NCBI GenBank assembly: GCA_028873975.1
Contig: JAPPMO010000048.1
Coordinates: forward strand, 1 to 33,396
Length of the DNA stretch: 33,396 nt
Direction: 5' to 3'
Source of the DNA: Chloroflexota bacterium
Lineage (GTDB): Bacteria > Chloroflexota > Anaerolineae > Aggregatilineales > Phototrophicaceae
This document shows positions 14,829-23,739 of this stretch, piece by piece (the stretch's first letter is position 1; the number at the start of each line of letters is the position of its first letter). Both the position numbers and the translations under genes were made by a program. The notes beneath the pieces were generated by a model that was given only the letters and a program-made list of their open reading frames with translations, was not told where the DNA came from and made no database searches.

Positions 14829-15503
14829 TCAGCCCGGCGCGCATGCCTCCGACGCCGCCCGATGCGCCATGCGAATCGGCAGCGGCAGCCGGAACTTGGG
14901 TGTACAAGCCAGCAGCAATTGAACCGCGCTTTCGATATCCGCCAAATGTCCAACCGATACATAGATCGGCTTCACGTTCGGCCGGGTGCGCAGCACAAGT
15001 CCTGCTTGTTCGCCCTTATAGGTCACAACCGCAGAACTTCCTTTTGCATTGCCGGGCTGCTGATACTCGCCGATGTAATGTCGTTTGCCGCAACCGATTG
15101 TCGGGCGTCCCAGCCACAAACCCAGATGCGCTGCGATGCCCATGCGACGGGGGTGCATTTGTCCCATGCCGTCAAAGATGAAGACATCTGGCTCGCTCCG
15201 CAGTTTACGGAAAGCATCCACCAGCGCCGGTCCCTCGCGAAAAGCCAACAAACCCGGGATATAGGGATAAGTCGTCGCTCCCTGCAGGCAAACGGTCTCT
15301 ATGTTTTCCAGTTCAGGAAAACTCAGGACGACCACACAAGCGCAGGCGAGCCCGTGTTTGACGCTAACATCGACGCCTGCAACTCTACGGATGCGATTCA
15401 GGTCCAAGGGATTGGCGCTGACCAAGCGCGCCGCCAGCTTCTTTTGCAGCGCTATGGCATCTTTCGGGCTCAGATCCCAGTCATGCAATTGTTGGATTTT
15501 CAT
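14829..15503 (-). CDS. nfi: Endonuclease V
   Basis: A 224-residue deoxyinosine 3' endonuclease. It nicks DNA near deaminated adenine to start alternative excision repair. The catalytic acids are Asp45 in AGVDVSV, Glu90 in YIPGLLAFRE and Asp111 in FDGMGQMHPRRMG, corresponding to Asp43, Glu89 and Asp110 of the Thermotoga enzyme; the wedge Tyr81 is also present. CGKRH follows as usual. The ATG at 15503 is chosen over a TTG two codons upstream. It starts 31 bases after the stop of rpoD on the same strand, so it is likely cotranscribed with dnaG and rpoD. It is convergent with the glycosyltransferase gene, with a 93-bp gap in which I see no terminator. Confidence 0.94.
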   Translation of the reverse strand: MKIQQLHDWDLSPKDAIALQKKLAARLVSANPLDLNRIRRVAGVDVSVKHGLACACVVVLSFPELENIETVCLQGATTYPYIPGLLAFREGPALVDAFRKLRSEPDVFIFDGMGQMHPRRMGIAAHLGLWLGRPTIGCGKRHYIGEYQQPGNAKGSSAVVTYKGEQAGLVLRTRPNVKPIYVSVGHLADIESAVQLLLACTPKFRLPLPIRMAHRAASEACAPG

Positions 15504-15533
15504 GGACAAATCGACTTGGAAAAGCCGATGCCG

Positions 15534-17099
15534 TTACATTTCCAGGTAGTCGCGCAATTGGCGGGAGCGCGTAGGATGGCGCAGCCTGCGCAGGGCTTTC
15601 GCTTCGATCTGACGGATGCGCTCGCGCGTTACGCCAAAAAAATGACCCACTTCTTCCAGCGTATTGTCATGGCCATCAAGCAAACCAAAACGCATTTCCA
15701 AGACCTGTCGTTCGCGTTCGCTCAAGATACCGAGCGCCGAACGTATCTGTTCCTTGAGCAATTGGCGGCTGGCGGCGTCCACCGGTCCCGGCAAATTGTC
15801 GTCCGGGATGAAGTCGCCGAGCTGGCTGCTGTCTTCTTGACCCACTGGCATATCGAGGCTCATCGGCTCTTGGCTGATGCGCATGATCTTGCGCACTTTC
15901 TGCGCTGCGCGGCGCAACTTGCGATTCAAATTGGAATCGAGGGGAACGCCGTCACGCGTCCGCTGTTTGATGGCTTCGCGATCCTCATCGGTCAAAAAGT
16001 CCATTTCCAGCGCGACCTGTTCCGGCGTCGGTTCCGCGCCGAGGCTTTGCAGTAGTTCGCGTTGCACGCGCATGAGCCGATTGATGGTTTCGACCATGTG
16101 CACGGGAATACGGATTGTACGCGCCTGGTCGGCAATTGCTCGGCTTATCGCTTGCCGGATCCACCAGGTCGCATAGGTGCTGAATTTGTAGCCTTTGGTA
16201 TGGTCAAATTTGTTCACTGCGCGCAGCAGGCCAATGTTGCCTTCTTGAATCAGATCCAGAAAACTGATGCCCCGCCCCATGTATCGCTTGGCTACACTAA
16301 CGACCAGGCGCAGATTCGCGCGCGTAAGATCTTCTTTCGCCAATGCGGCTTGGCTCTCCACCTGCTCTTGCTGCTGCTTTGCCAAGTCAATCGGGTCAAT
16401 CGTATCTTCGATCCAACTGTCAAACTCGTCGAAGGCCGGCAATCCATGCTCACGATGAAAATGCAGGCGCATGTGCAATTGATGTTCGATGGGAAACAGG
16501 AACAAGGCATGTACAATTTCGAATAGCAATTGGGCGACGCCGGTCCAAGCCTCATTGCGCCCCCATTGGCGTTGCATCAAATAATGTCGAATGTAGGACT
16601 CTTCCTCCATATTCCAATTGCTGATGATCGCTTGCACCTCGTAAAGCAGCTTGAGAAAGTCGGGCATTTCCACGTCAAAGGGTTGGGTGATTTCGCGGAG
16701 TTTCTGCCAGTTCGCGCTTAGCTTTCGATAGGCGAATCTTTCCACATCCAGGTGATTGGGATCGCGCTTGCCCAGTTGCGGGTTGTCAAGACTCATCAAT
16801 TCATCCCGCAGCGCTTCAAGCTGCTGTTCGGCGGCGATCCGCGCGCTTAACCACATTTCGCGATTGCTATCCAGCAGCGGCACCTGGCCTATTTCCTTGA
16901 GATACATGCGCACCGGATCATCGGAAAGCGGCACATTGTCGAAGGCGCCCGCCCTGGCCGTTTCTCCGCTGGCGATATCATCATCATAGTCCGAACGGGA
17001 AAGGCTGCCGGTCGTATCATCAGTATCCGACATCAAGCGACGCTCGTCAGTATCTTCATAATTGCTGTATTGTCGGACGCTCTTTTTTCTACCTGCCAT
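15534..17099 (-). CDS. rpoD: Primary RNA polymerase sigma factor (sigma-70)
   Basis: A 521-residue principal sigma factor. Region 1.2 is at '[17 protein letters not shown]' (about residues 62-78). An acidic/aromatic non-conserved region follows. Region 2 is complete: '[20 protein letters not shown]', then [18 protein letters not shown], and '[20 protein letters not shown]' for -10 recognition and melting. Region 3 includes the MSLDMPVG element. Region 4 ends with '[20 protein letters not shown]', the -35 binding helix-turn-helix. The N-terminus is short and acidic, lacking a long region 1.1. The ATG at 17099 has GGAGG 8 bases upstream. It lies behind dnaG in a classic pairing, and nfi follows. 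The strong TTGACA/TATAAT-like promoters seen in this window fit a factor of this kind. Confidence 0.96.
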   Translation of the reverse strand: MAGRKKSVRQYSNYEDTDERRLMSDTDDTTGSLSRSDYDDDIASGETARAGAFDNVPLSDDPVRMYLKEIGQVPLLDSNREMWLSARIAAEQQLEALRDELMSLDNPQLGKRDPNHLDVERFAYRKLSANWQKLREITQPFDVEMPDFLKLLYEVQAIISNWNMEEESYIRHYLMQRQWGRNEAWTGVAQLLFEIVHALFLFPIEHQLHMRLHFHREHGLPAFDEFDSWIEDTIDPIDLAKQQQEQVESQAALAKEDLTRANLRLVVSVAKRYMGRGISFLDLIQEGNIGLLRAVNKFDHTKGYKFSTYATWWIRQAISRAIADQARTIRIPVHMVETINRLMRVQRELLQSLGAEPTPEQVALEMDFLTDEDREAIKQRTRDGVPLDSNLNRKLRRAAQKVRKIMRISQEPMSLDMPVGQEDSSQLGDFIPDDNLPGPVDAASRQLLKEQIRSALGILSERERQVLEMRFGLLDGHDNTLEEVGHFFGVTRERIRQIEAKALRRLRHPTRSRQLRDYLEM

Positions 17100-17169
17100 C
17101 GCTATTGCCTCCGACGCATGCGCATAGCATGACAATTGGCTTTGTTCGCTTTCCTGTTTGCATAAACTG

Positions 17170-17190
17170 CGTCTCTCATGCGACGAGACG
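17170..17190. other. Hairpin between dnaG and rpoD
   Basis: CGTCTC (17170-17175) pairs with GAGACG (17185-17190) around a 9-base loop in the 166-bp gap between the dnaG stop and the rpoD start. No strong T-run follows on the minus strand. It may be a processing or weak attenuation site that separates primase from sigma expression. I could not find a convincing promoter in the gap. Confidence 0.3.
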
Positions 17191-17265
17191 GTTTGCTATT
17201 TTGCCTGAGCGCGACATCCCTGTGACCTTTGCGCCGCCGTCGAGCGGCTACAGCTATTCGAGGCT

Positions 17266-19314
17266 TCAAGTGACCGCCAAATCGAGCCGCGCTTTCGCGG
17301 TCATCGATAACATGATCTTCTGGCTGAGCTGGTCCCGGTGCGTCTGATCGAAATCGACAGTAGAACTCGCTTCTTCCTGCAGATACTGCATTTCGACTCG
17401 CTCCTGCTCGAGGCGCTCCAAACGCAGGCGCAATGCCCGGCTTATTAACTCATTCTGCAAGTCGTCACCTTGGATCCGCCCGCCGCGACTCCGGCTGTAA
17501 ATGTCTTGCAGATCTACCCGGTAAGTTCCCTGGGAAAGCGCGCGAATGGCCGCCGGGTCTTCGATTAACAGCGATCGATACTCGGCATGCAACTCTCCGG
17601 CCAGCGCCGCGCCGATGTAGTCCAGGGGCTCCTTCTCGTCTTGCGACATCGCCTCTTGCAAATGCGCCATCAAGATGCGGAATTGACTCCCCGTGAAATC
17701 CTCAACGCACAGGTCGCAAAGGGGCCCGTTGAGCAAGTTCTCGTCATTGCCCGCCAATTCACGCAGCTTGCGATTGACATGGGACAGCAGGTCGGGATTC
17801 CTGAGCAGCAAGCTCAGGCAATAGGGTTCGATAGCGCGCAGCTGAGTCGAAGGCATCGTTCCCGCTGAATCCCCACTATCGCGCGGGGCCCCATCGTCCT
17901 CGTTGTCCCAGTATTCCGGTGGCGGCAGCTCCGGTTCCGCATCCATTGCGGGCGGCGCGCTGTCTTGGGAGGCGATCAAGCCGCCAGAGCCCGGCATTTG
18001 AGCTTGTTCGCGCTGCGACCACGCCAAGAGATCACGTTCGCTTATGCGCAGGCGGCGCGCCAACTTCTGCACGTTTTCCCGCTGATAGAGATTGTCTTCG
18101 GAAGCGATCAAAATCGGCAGCACTTCCTTGGCAAGCTGCTGCCTCGCTTGCAGGGTCGCGTCTCCGCTCAAAGCGGCTGTCTCCATGTCAATTACGAAGT
18201 CGGCCACGTCCTGCGCGGACTCCACCAGAGCGCCCCACTCAGCCGGCGATTCTCGCAAGAAATCGTCAGGGTCCTTCCCGGATGGCACTTGCAGGACCCG
18301 AATATCGATCGACAGTCTACCGGCAAAATCCCGTTGAAGCGTCTGTCGAGCCACTTCCAGGCTGCGGCGCGTCGCGCTTTGTCCAGCTTCATCGGCATCA
18401 AGCGCCATGACTATTCTGCGCGCGTAACGCGGCGCCAGACGACGAACCTGCGCCTCGGTCATCGCCGTACCCATTTGCGCCACCACGTTGCGATAGCCGG
18501 CTTGATGCGCTTGAATCACGTCCATATAGCCCTCGACGACGACAGCCGCGCCCGTTTCCCGTATGGTCCCCTTGGCGCTATCCAGCCCGAAGAGCAGGCG
18601 ACTTTTGTCGAAGAGCGCGGTACTTGGCGAGTTGATGTATTTGGCGGGATCATCCGCGCTTAGCGCGCGTCCGCCAAAACCGACCACCCGGCCGCGCTCA
18701 TCGCGGATCGGGATCATCAGGCGATTGCGGAAGCGGTCGTAGACACGTCCGTTTTCGTTACGCGCTGCCAAGCCGGCGTCGATGATCTCGTCTTCGCTGT
18801 GGCCCAAAGCGCCCAAGCCCTGCAATATGAAGTGCCAGCTATCGGGAGCGTAGCCAAATTGAAAAGTTTCGATAGTTTCCGGGGTCAAGCCGCGCTTATT
18901 GCGAACGTAGCCCAAAACCGCCTTCGCCCCGGGATGCAATAGCTGCTTCTGATACATTTCGGCAGCGCTCGCAAGCAGCCCGCGCAGGCGCTCCAATTCA
19001 TCGCTGCGGGTTTGCTGCTGCGGCGTCTGTTGGCGGAGCTGCACCCCAGCCTCTTGAGCAAGCTCTTGCAGCGCCTCTTTGAAGTCCCAGCCGTTGATCT
19101 TCTGCGCGAAAGTGAATAGATCGCCGCCCTCGGAGCAAGCGCCAAAACAATGCCAGGTTTGGCGTTCCGGATTGACCACAAACGAGGGCGTTTTCTCATT
19201 GTGAAACGGGCAGCAGGCTTTGTGGTTGCGCCCCGCTTTCTTCAAAGAAGGCACGAAGCGCTGCACATAGCTGACAATGTCGATGCGTGATTTGATCTCA
19301 TCCGTCACTGACAT
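17266..19314 (-). CDS. dnaG: DNA primase
   Basis: A 682-residue primase that makes RNA primers for replication. The N-terminal CHC2 zinc finger is at residues 34-65, with CPFHNEKTPSFVV and HCFGACSEGGD; the last Cys pair is spaced CxxxC (C56, C60), one residue longer than the usual CxxC. The catalytic core has 'GRVVGFGGRAL' and the TOPRIM motifs VVVEGYMDVIQAHQAG and MALDADEAGQSA, which bind metal. The C-terminal part, after an acidic linker near residue 460, should be the DnaB helicase-binding domain and is less conserved. The ATG at 19314 starts MSVTDEIKSRIDIVSYV, the normal beginning of the family. It is first gene of the dnaG-rpoD-nfi group. Confidence 0.96.
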   Translation of the reverse strand: MSVTDEIKSRIDIVSYVQRFVPSLKKAGRNHKACCPFHNEKTPSFVVNPERQTWHCFGACSEGGDLFTFAQKINGWDFKEALQELAQEAGVQLRQQTPQQQTRSDELERLRGLLASAAEMYQKQLLHPGAKAVLGYVRNKRGLTPETIETFQFGYAPDSWHFILQGLGALGHSEDEIIDAGLAARNENGRVYDRFRNRLMIPIRDERGRVVGFGGRALSADDPAKYINSPSTALFDKSRLLFGLDSAKGTIRETGAAVVVEGYMDVIQAHQAGYRNVVAQMGTAMTEAQVRRLAPRYARRIVMALDADEAGQSATRRSLEVARQTLQRDFAGRLSIDIRVLQVPSGKDPDDFLRESPAEWGALVESAQDVADFVIDMETAALSGDATLQARQQLAKEVLPILIASEDNLYQRENVQKLARRLRISERDLLAWSQREQAQMPGSGGLIASQDSAPPAMDAEPELPPPEYWDNEDDGAPRDSGDSAGTMPSTQLRAIEPYCLSLLLRNPDLLSHVNRKLRELAGNDENLLNGPLCDLCVEDFTGSQFRILMAHLQEAMSQDEKEPLDYIGAALAGELHAEYRSLLIEDPAAIRALSQGTYRVDLQDIYSRSRGGRIQGDDLQNELISRALRLRLERLEQERVEMQYLQEEASSTVDFDQTHRDQLSQKIMLSMTAKARLDLAVT

Positions 19315-19347
19315 GGACGAGCCGCCCCCAAAAGATACCGAGTGTCG

Positions 19348-19377
19348 AGTATAACTTTGCTAGTCACGAGATGCCAA
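19348..19377 (-). promoter_or_regulatory. Predicted promoter of dnaG
   Basis: On the minus strand TTGGCA (19377-19372) is followed after 18 bases by TATACT (19353-19348). The start point would be near 19341, some 27 bases ahead of the dnaG ATG. The rest of the 201-bp gap to glyS contains only the hairpin at 19495-19512 and a CCCC/GGGG mini-hairpin. Confidence 0.55.
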
Positions 19378-19494
19378 TAGCAAGGCGACCAGGTTGGAAG
19401 ACCTACACGATGACCTGCTGTTAATTATGCCCAGTTGTTTTGGCAAGGCAAGCATTTGTCCCCTTGTTTTGGGGTATCGAAATACGCCTCAATT

Positions 19495-19512
19495 CTTGAC
19501 CTCTAAGTCAAG
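19495..19512 (-). terminator. Hairpin just after glyS, possible terminator
   Basis: CTTGAC and GTCAAG form a perfect 6-bp stem with a 6-base loop, 3 bases past the glyS stop. The tract after it on the minus strand is AATTG, not a T-run, so it is at best a weak or factor-assisted terminator. Confidence 0.35.
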
Positions 19513-19515
19513 AGC

Positions 19516-22515
19516 CTAAAAGTTGTCCAATTTACTGAGGTCGGCGCGACCGTTTTGCGAGCCGCTTATCAGCTGAAGCAGCGCAATTCGATTGTTGCGC
19601 AATCGGCTGTCGTCGGCATGCACCAGCACATGATCGAAGAAGTCCGCGATCGCCGGCGCCATCCTTTCAAAGCGGGTCAGGAATCTATCGACGTTGTCTT
19701 CGCCGCCCAGGTTCTTGAGGCGCGATGAATAAGCGCCGTACAGCGATTTCTCTTGCGGCTCTTTGAGCAGATCCAAGTCAAGGGACTGCGCTCCTTCATC
19801 CCGTGTGATGCGCGCGCAACGGGCAAAGCTGTCCAGAATGGATTCCCAATTGGGTTTCCCCACCCAATGCGCGAGTTCTTTAATACCCTGAATGGCGCGA
19901 AAAGGATTTGCCGCCTGCTCTGCCAAGACAGCGCTGATGACATCCCGCGGAACGCTCAGTTTATCGCTCAGCCAATTGTCCAGGCGCCCGGTCAGGAATT
20001 CAAGAACCTGCATCCGCATATCCGAGCGGACCTCGACCGGCTGCGCCTCCGCTGCCCTTTTAATCGCCGGGCGCAAATCTGCGGAGATGCGCGCTTCCAC
20101 GAGAATTCGCAGTATTCCCAGGGCAGAACGCCGCAAGCCATAGGGATCCGATGTTGATTTCGGCGCCAAGCCGACAGCCAGCAGCCCCACCAGGCTATCC
20201 AACTTGTCCGCCAGCGCCAGTAAACGTCCGGCAGCGCTGGCCGGTAATTGGTCTCCCGCGCCGCTTGGCAGCCAATGCTCAGCTATCGCCACAGCAACGG
20301 CCCGATCGTAGCCCTCTCTCAAAGCGTATTCGCGGCCCATGACGCCTTGCAGCGAGGTCATTTCCACGACCATGCTCGTCGCCAGATCCGCCTTGGCGAT
20401 CCCCGCTGCTTGTCGCGCGATGTCGATATCTTCCCGGGAAAATCCCAGCAGTTCGCCGAGATCTTCAATAGTCGACGCAACGCGATCATTCTTTTCACGC
20501 ATGGAACCCAAATCTGCCTGAAATGTCAGGGTATCCAGGCGCGGCAGATACGCTCGCAGCGGTTTCTTGATATCCGCCTGATAGAAGAAACTGGCATCGG
20601 AAAAGCGCGCCCGGATCACTTGCTCATTGCCGCGTATGACCTCCTCCAGATGCTCTCTGTCGCCATTGCGTACGCCGATGAAGAAAGGCAGCAAATTGCC
20701 CTGGGAATCTTCAACGGCGAAATAGCGCTGGTGTTTTCGCATGACAGTGACAAGCACATCGCGCGGCAACTCAAGATATGTTCTGTCAAATTCGCCGCGA
20801 AACGCCGTCGGCGCTTCTACCAGGTTTGTCACCTCATCCAGCAGATCCTGGTCCGACGGAACGATGCCGCCGACATCACTCGCCAGAATATCAACTTGTT
20901 CTTGTATCGCATCGCGCCGCTGGTCAAAGCCGAGCTTGATGCCGTCTGCATCACAAAGGCTTTTATAAGCCTCCAAGTCCTCGATCAGGGTTTCTTTCGA
21001 TCCATAAGGGCGCAGTCCACGAGTGGCGTTTCCGCTGGCGACGCCCCCAAGCTCGAAGGGGACAACAGTTTCGCCAAACAGAGCTGCGATCCAGCGAATT
21101 GGGCGCGAAAAAGCCAGGCCGCTGGCATTCCAGCGCATCGACTTGCCAAATCTCATCTCGGGCAAGAACTTGGGCAATTCGCTCGCCAGCACTTCTGTTG
21201 CAGGCAAACCGGCAACTTTCACCAGCGCCGTCGCATAACTGCCGCCGTCGATCTCCTGGACGATCAGTTCGCCGACATCAATGCCTTTGCCGCGGGCGAA
21301 TCCCTCAGCCGCTCGCGTAGGCTTGCCGCTTTCGTCGAATGCGCGCGCCGCCGGCGGACCCTTGGCCAGAAACTCTTCGTCGTTCTGCCTGGGCGCGAGC
21401 TCGCGGGCGATTATGACAATGCGGCGCGGCGTCGCGCTTACCTCGATACCCCTGTGCCCGAGTTTCAATTCATCAAATAGCGCTGGAACGGAACTTTGCA
21501 ATTGTGACAATACGTCAGCGACATCATCGGCGGGCATTTCCTCCACGCCGATTTCAATCAACAGGTCCGCCGCTGCCGTCGGCGGCGCCGGCATGTCGCC
21601 AGCTGCCGGAGCCGGAGGAGCGCTCCATTTATCCGCCATCTTCATCAGCGGATAGCCCATAGCCTCCCGCTTTTGAACGTACTCTTTGGCGATCGTCCGG
21701 GTCATCTCGCGCATTCGGCGGAAATAGTTCGCGCGCTCGGTGACGCCAATAGCGCCGCGGGTATCCAGGACATTGAAGAGATGGCTGCACTTGAGCACGT
21801 AATCGTAGGCGCTGATCAAAGCGTCGCCTTCCAGCGCGTGGGAGTACTCGCGTTCATAGGTATCGTAGACCTGTTTGAGCGCGCTCACATCGGCGACATC
21901 AAAATAATAGCGACAGTGCTCGACCTCTTCGTTGAACATCATGTCGCCGTAGTTCACGCCCTCCAGCCAATCGATCTCCCAGGCGGAGTCCTTCCCTTGC
22001 AAAGCCAATACAATCCGCTCAATCCCATAGGTGATTTCCACGCTTACCGGATCAAGCGTCATGCCGCCCGCTTGCTGGAAATAGGTGAATTGCGTGATCT
22101 CCTGGCCATCCAGCCACACTTCCCAGCCCAGCCCCCAGGCGCCGAGAGCGGGCGATTCCCAGTTGTCTTCGACAAAGCGAATATCGTGTTCGCGCTGTTT
22201 GATGCCCAGCGCCTCCAACGACGCCAGGTAAAGCTCTTGGGGATCCCCCGGATCCGGCTTCAGGATGACTTGATATTGATAGTATTTCTGCATCCGATTG
22301 GGATTCTCGCCATAGCGTCCATCATCGGGACGGACGCTCGGTTCAACGTAAGCCACACGCCAAGGCTCGGGACCCAATACGCGCAGAGTCGTCGCGGGAT
22401 TGCCGGTGCCTGCACCCACTTGCACGTTATACGGCTCCCAGATGACGCAGTCCCGCGCCGCCCAGAACTCATGCAATTTTAGAATGACCTGCTGGAAATT
22501 CAGGGGATTCGCCAT
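19516..22515 (-). CDS. glyS: Glycyl-tRNA synthetase, fused alpha and beta subunits
   Basis: A 999-residue enzyme that charges glycine onto tRNA-Gly. In most bacteria of the alpha2beta2 type, GlyQ and GlyS are separate; here both are one chain. The alpha part (about residues 1-290) holds the class II catalytic core: [20 protein letters not shown], '[20 protein letters not shown]', and '[20 protein letters not shown]'. A Pro/Ala-rich linker (about 297-317) leads into the beta part, which begins '[16 protein letters not shown]' and ends with an anticodon-binding DALR-type region (about 870-999). AAGGAG lies just before the ATG. No T-box leader is seen in the 162 bases upstream. Such fusions are known in Chlamydia and some other lineages. 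Confidence 0.95.
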   Translation of the reverse strand: MANPLNFQQVILKLHEFWAARDCVIWEPYNVQVGAGTGNPATTLRVLGPEPWRVAYVEPSVRPDDGRYGENPNRMQKYYQYQVILKPDPGDPQELYLASLEALGIKQREHDIRFVEDNWESPALGAWGLGWEVWLDGQEITQFTYFQQAGGMTLDPVSVEITYGIERIVLALQGKDSAWEIDWLEGVNYGDMMFNEEVEHCRYYFDVADVSALKQVYDTYEREYSHALEGDALISAYDYVLKCSHLFNVLDTRGAIGVTERANYFRRMREMTRTIAKEYVQKREAMGYPLMKMADKWSAPPAPAAGDMPAPPTAAADLLIEIGVEEMPADDVADVLSQLQSSVPALFDELKLGHRGIEVSATPRRIVIIARELAPRQNDEEFLAKGPPAARAFDESGKPTRAAEGFARGKGIDVGELIVQEIDGGSYATALVKVAGLPATEVLASELPKFLPEMRFGKSMRWNASGLAFSRPIRWIAALFGETVVPFELGGVASGNATRGLRPYGSKETLIEDLEAYKSLCDADGIKLGFDQRRDAIQEQVDILASDVGGIVPSDQDLLDEVTNLVEAPTAFRGEFDRTYLELPRDVLVTVMRKHQRYFAVEDSQGNLLPFFIGVRNGDREHLEEVIRGNEQVIRARFSDASFFYQADIKKPLRAYLPRLDTLTFQADLGSMREKNDRVASTIEDLGELLGFSREDIDIARQAAGIAKADLATSMVVEMTSLQGVMGREYALREGYDRAVAVAIAEHWLPSGAGDQLPASAAGRLLALADKLDSLVGLLAVGLAPKSTSDPYGLRRSALGILRILVEARISADLRPAIKRAAEAQPVEVRSDMRMQVLEFLTGRLDNWLSDKLSVPRDVISAVLAEQAANPFRAIQGIKELAHWVGKPNWESILDSFARCARITRDEGAQSLDLDLLKEPQEKSLYGAYSSRLKNLGGEDNVDRFLTRFERMAPAIADFFDHVLVHADDSRLRNNRIALLQLISGSQNGRADLSKLDNF

Positions 22516-22547
22516 GACGCTCCTTGCTGCCTGCGATAACGGGAAGC

Positions 22548-22553
22548 ATTATA
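22548..22553 (-). promoter_or_regulatory. Probable -10 box for glyS
   Basis: A consensus TATAAT on the minus strand sits 33 bases before the glyS ATG, which would give a leader of about 25 bases. I see no good -35 box at the right distance, so the call is tentative. Confidence 0.4.
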
Positions 22554-22608
22554 CGAGTCCAAGCGCTAAATAACGAGGGGGACGCAAACAGCGCCAACAT
22601 GCGGGCCC

Positions 22609-22644
22609 AGAGGCTGGTCCCGACTGTGATCAGGATCAGCCTCT
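22609..22644. other. Long stem-loop between the Gld-like operon and glyS
   Basis: AGAGGCTGGTCC (22609-22620) pairs with GGATCAGCCTCT (22633-22644), 12 positions with one G-T, around a 12-base loop. On the minus-strand transcript one internal pair is lost. It lies between the DUF4340 stop and the glyS -10 box, so it may end or stabilise the upstream message. There is no T-run. Confidence 0.45.
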
Positions 22645-22677
22645 CGCTCCAAGCTGCCGTCAAGATAGCGCGTCGTC

Positions 22678-23739
22678 CTATTCTCCTGCGCCCTCAGCCC
22701 TGTTCTCTGCGTCATCCCCGCTGGCGCGCGCAAGATCGACCTGGTCCAGATCGCTAAAGGCCTCCAGCGCATACGCGCGGACAGTCACAAAATAATCCGA
22801 TGTCGAAGATTTCAAGACAATGTTGCCGTCTTCTCGTTTCGCGCCGAAGGATAGCGTGTAGCTTTCGGTCCTGTATGACACTGGTTCTTCGCTGTCGCTG
22901 CTTGCGTCTTCTGCGCTGGCGGATTCATCTTCAGCGCTCTCCGCTTCCATTTCGACAATCTGCCTGTACGCGGCTACAACTGTGACCGTCGGTTGATCCA
23001 GGCCGTATTCCTCCAGGGGGACCCGCCCCAGCGGCTCAACCATACGTATGGAAGAGGCATTGCGTAATATGCCCGGCATCAGTGTATCTTCAAAAGTTTC
23101 GCCTTCCGGCAAGCCAAGATAGCGCCAGGTCCCGCCCTCAGGCTCGAACTCAAAACTGCCATTGGCATTGGTCACTTTGATCCTGATCAGGTCTTCTTGC
23201 GGGACGCTGACATAGCTGGAGTCGATCCACGCCGATACCTGAGCCGAGGCTTCCCAAGCGCTAAGACCCGCCCCCAGATAAGCTCGGTTTTCGCCTTCAA
23301 GGCGCGCGTAAACCGTATCGGCGCCGGCGCTGCCGCCCAGATAGAGCACACGCGTTTCGTCGCCGCTGACGATGTTCAATTTGCGGCGGAACCCCTCCTC
23401 AGCCACTTCCAGCCGCGGGAAGTTGGCCGGGTTGCTTGCGACAAGCCGACCCGTATCCAGCCCCGCGATGCTGCCCAGCAGTTCATCGACTTTGTCGCTG
23501 TTCACCGGGAAGTCGTCGGCGTCGGGCAGGGCCCAGCCATCATCGCGGCTCGCGATCCGCAATGAATTGTCGAGGTCATCCGCGATTACCAGTGCGGTAA
23601 CATCGTCGGCGCTAAATCCCGGCAAAAGGGGCTGCACAGCCCGCTCTTCCCGGCCCGTTCTGGCAGCAACAGACATAGCCAGCAAAACGATCTGAACAAC
23701 GAGCGCCGCTGCCAGGATGATATTGCTTCGGTTCAGCAT
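22678..23739 (-). CDS. DUF4340 domain protein of the Gld-like cluster
   Basis: A 353-residue protein with one N-terminal membrane anchor (about residues 6-26) and an extracytoplasmic remainder. The body has repeated DUF4340-like units: 'LLPGFSADDVTALVIADD', a 'WALPDADDFPVNSDKVDELL' segment and 'LYLGGSAGADTVYARL'. A Glu/Ser/Asp-rich low-complexity insert lies near residues 270-295. Its ATG overlaps the stop of the upstream ABC-2/auxiliary gene (TAATG), and AAGGAGG precedes it, so the two are translationally coupled. DUF4340 proteins are often found beside Gld-type ABC genes. The biochemical role is not known; it is probably part of the same envelope complex. Confidence 0.85.
   Translation of the reverse strand: MLNRSNIILAAALVVQIVLLAMSVAARTGREERAVQPLLPGFSADDVTALVIADDLDNSLRIASRDDGWALPDADDFPVNSDKVDELLGSIAGLDTGRLVASNPANFPRLEVAEEGFRRKLNIVSGDETRVLYLGGSAGADTVYARLEGENRAYLGAGLSAWEASAQVSAWIDSSYVSVPQEDLIRIKVTNANGSFEFEPEGGTWRYLGLPEGETFEDTLMPGILRNASSIRMVEPLGRVPLEEYGLDQPTVTVVAAYRQIVEMEAESAEDESASAEDASSDSEEPVSYRTESYTLSFGAKREDGNIVLKSSTSDYFVTVRAYALEAFSDLDQVDLARASGDDAENRAEGAGE

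Noticed and set aside
14805..16055. A 416-codon plus-strand open frame
   Set aside because: It covers the reverse strand of nfi and rpoD and shows no domain; it is a shadow.
20248..21480. A 410-codon plus-strand open frame
   Set aside because: It is antisense to the fused glyS, which is well conserved. No motifs or ribosome site support it.
22516..22677. A T-box or other riboswitch upstream of glyS
   Set aside because: No T-box sequence or specifier loop could be found; only a stem-loop and a -10 box are visible.
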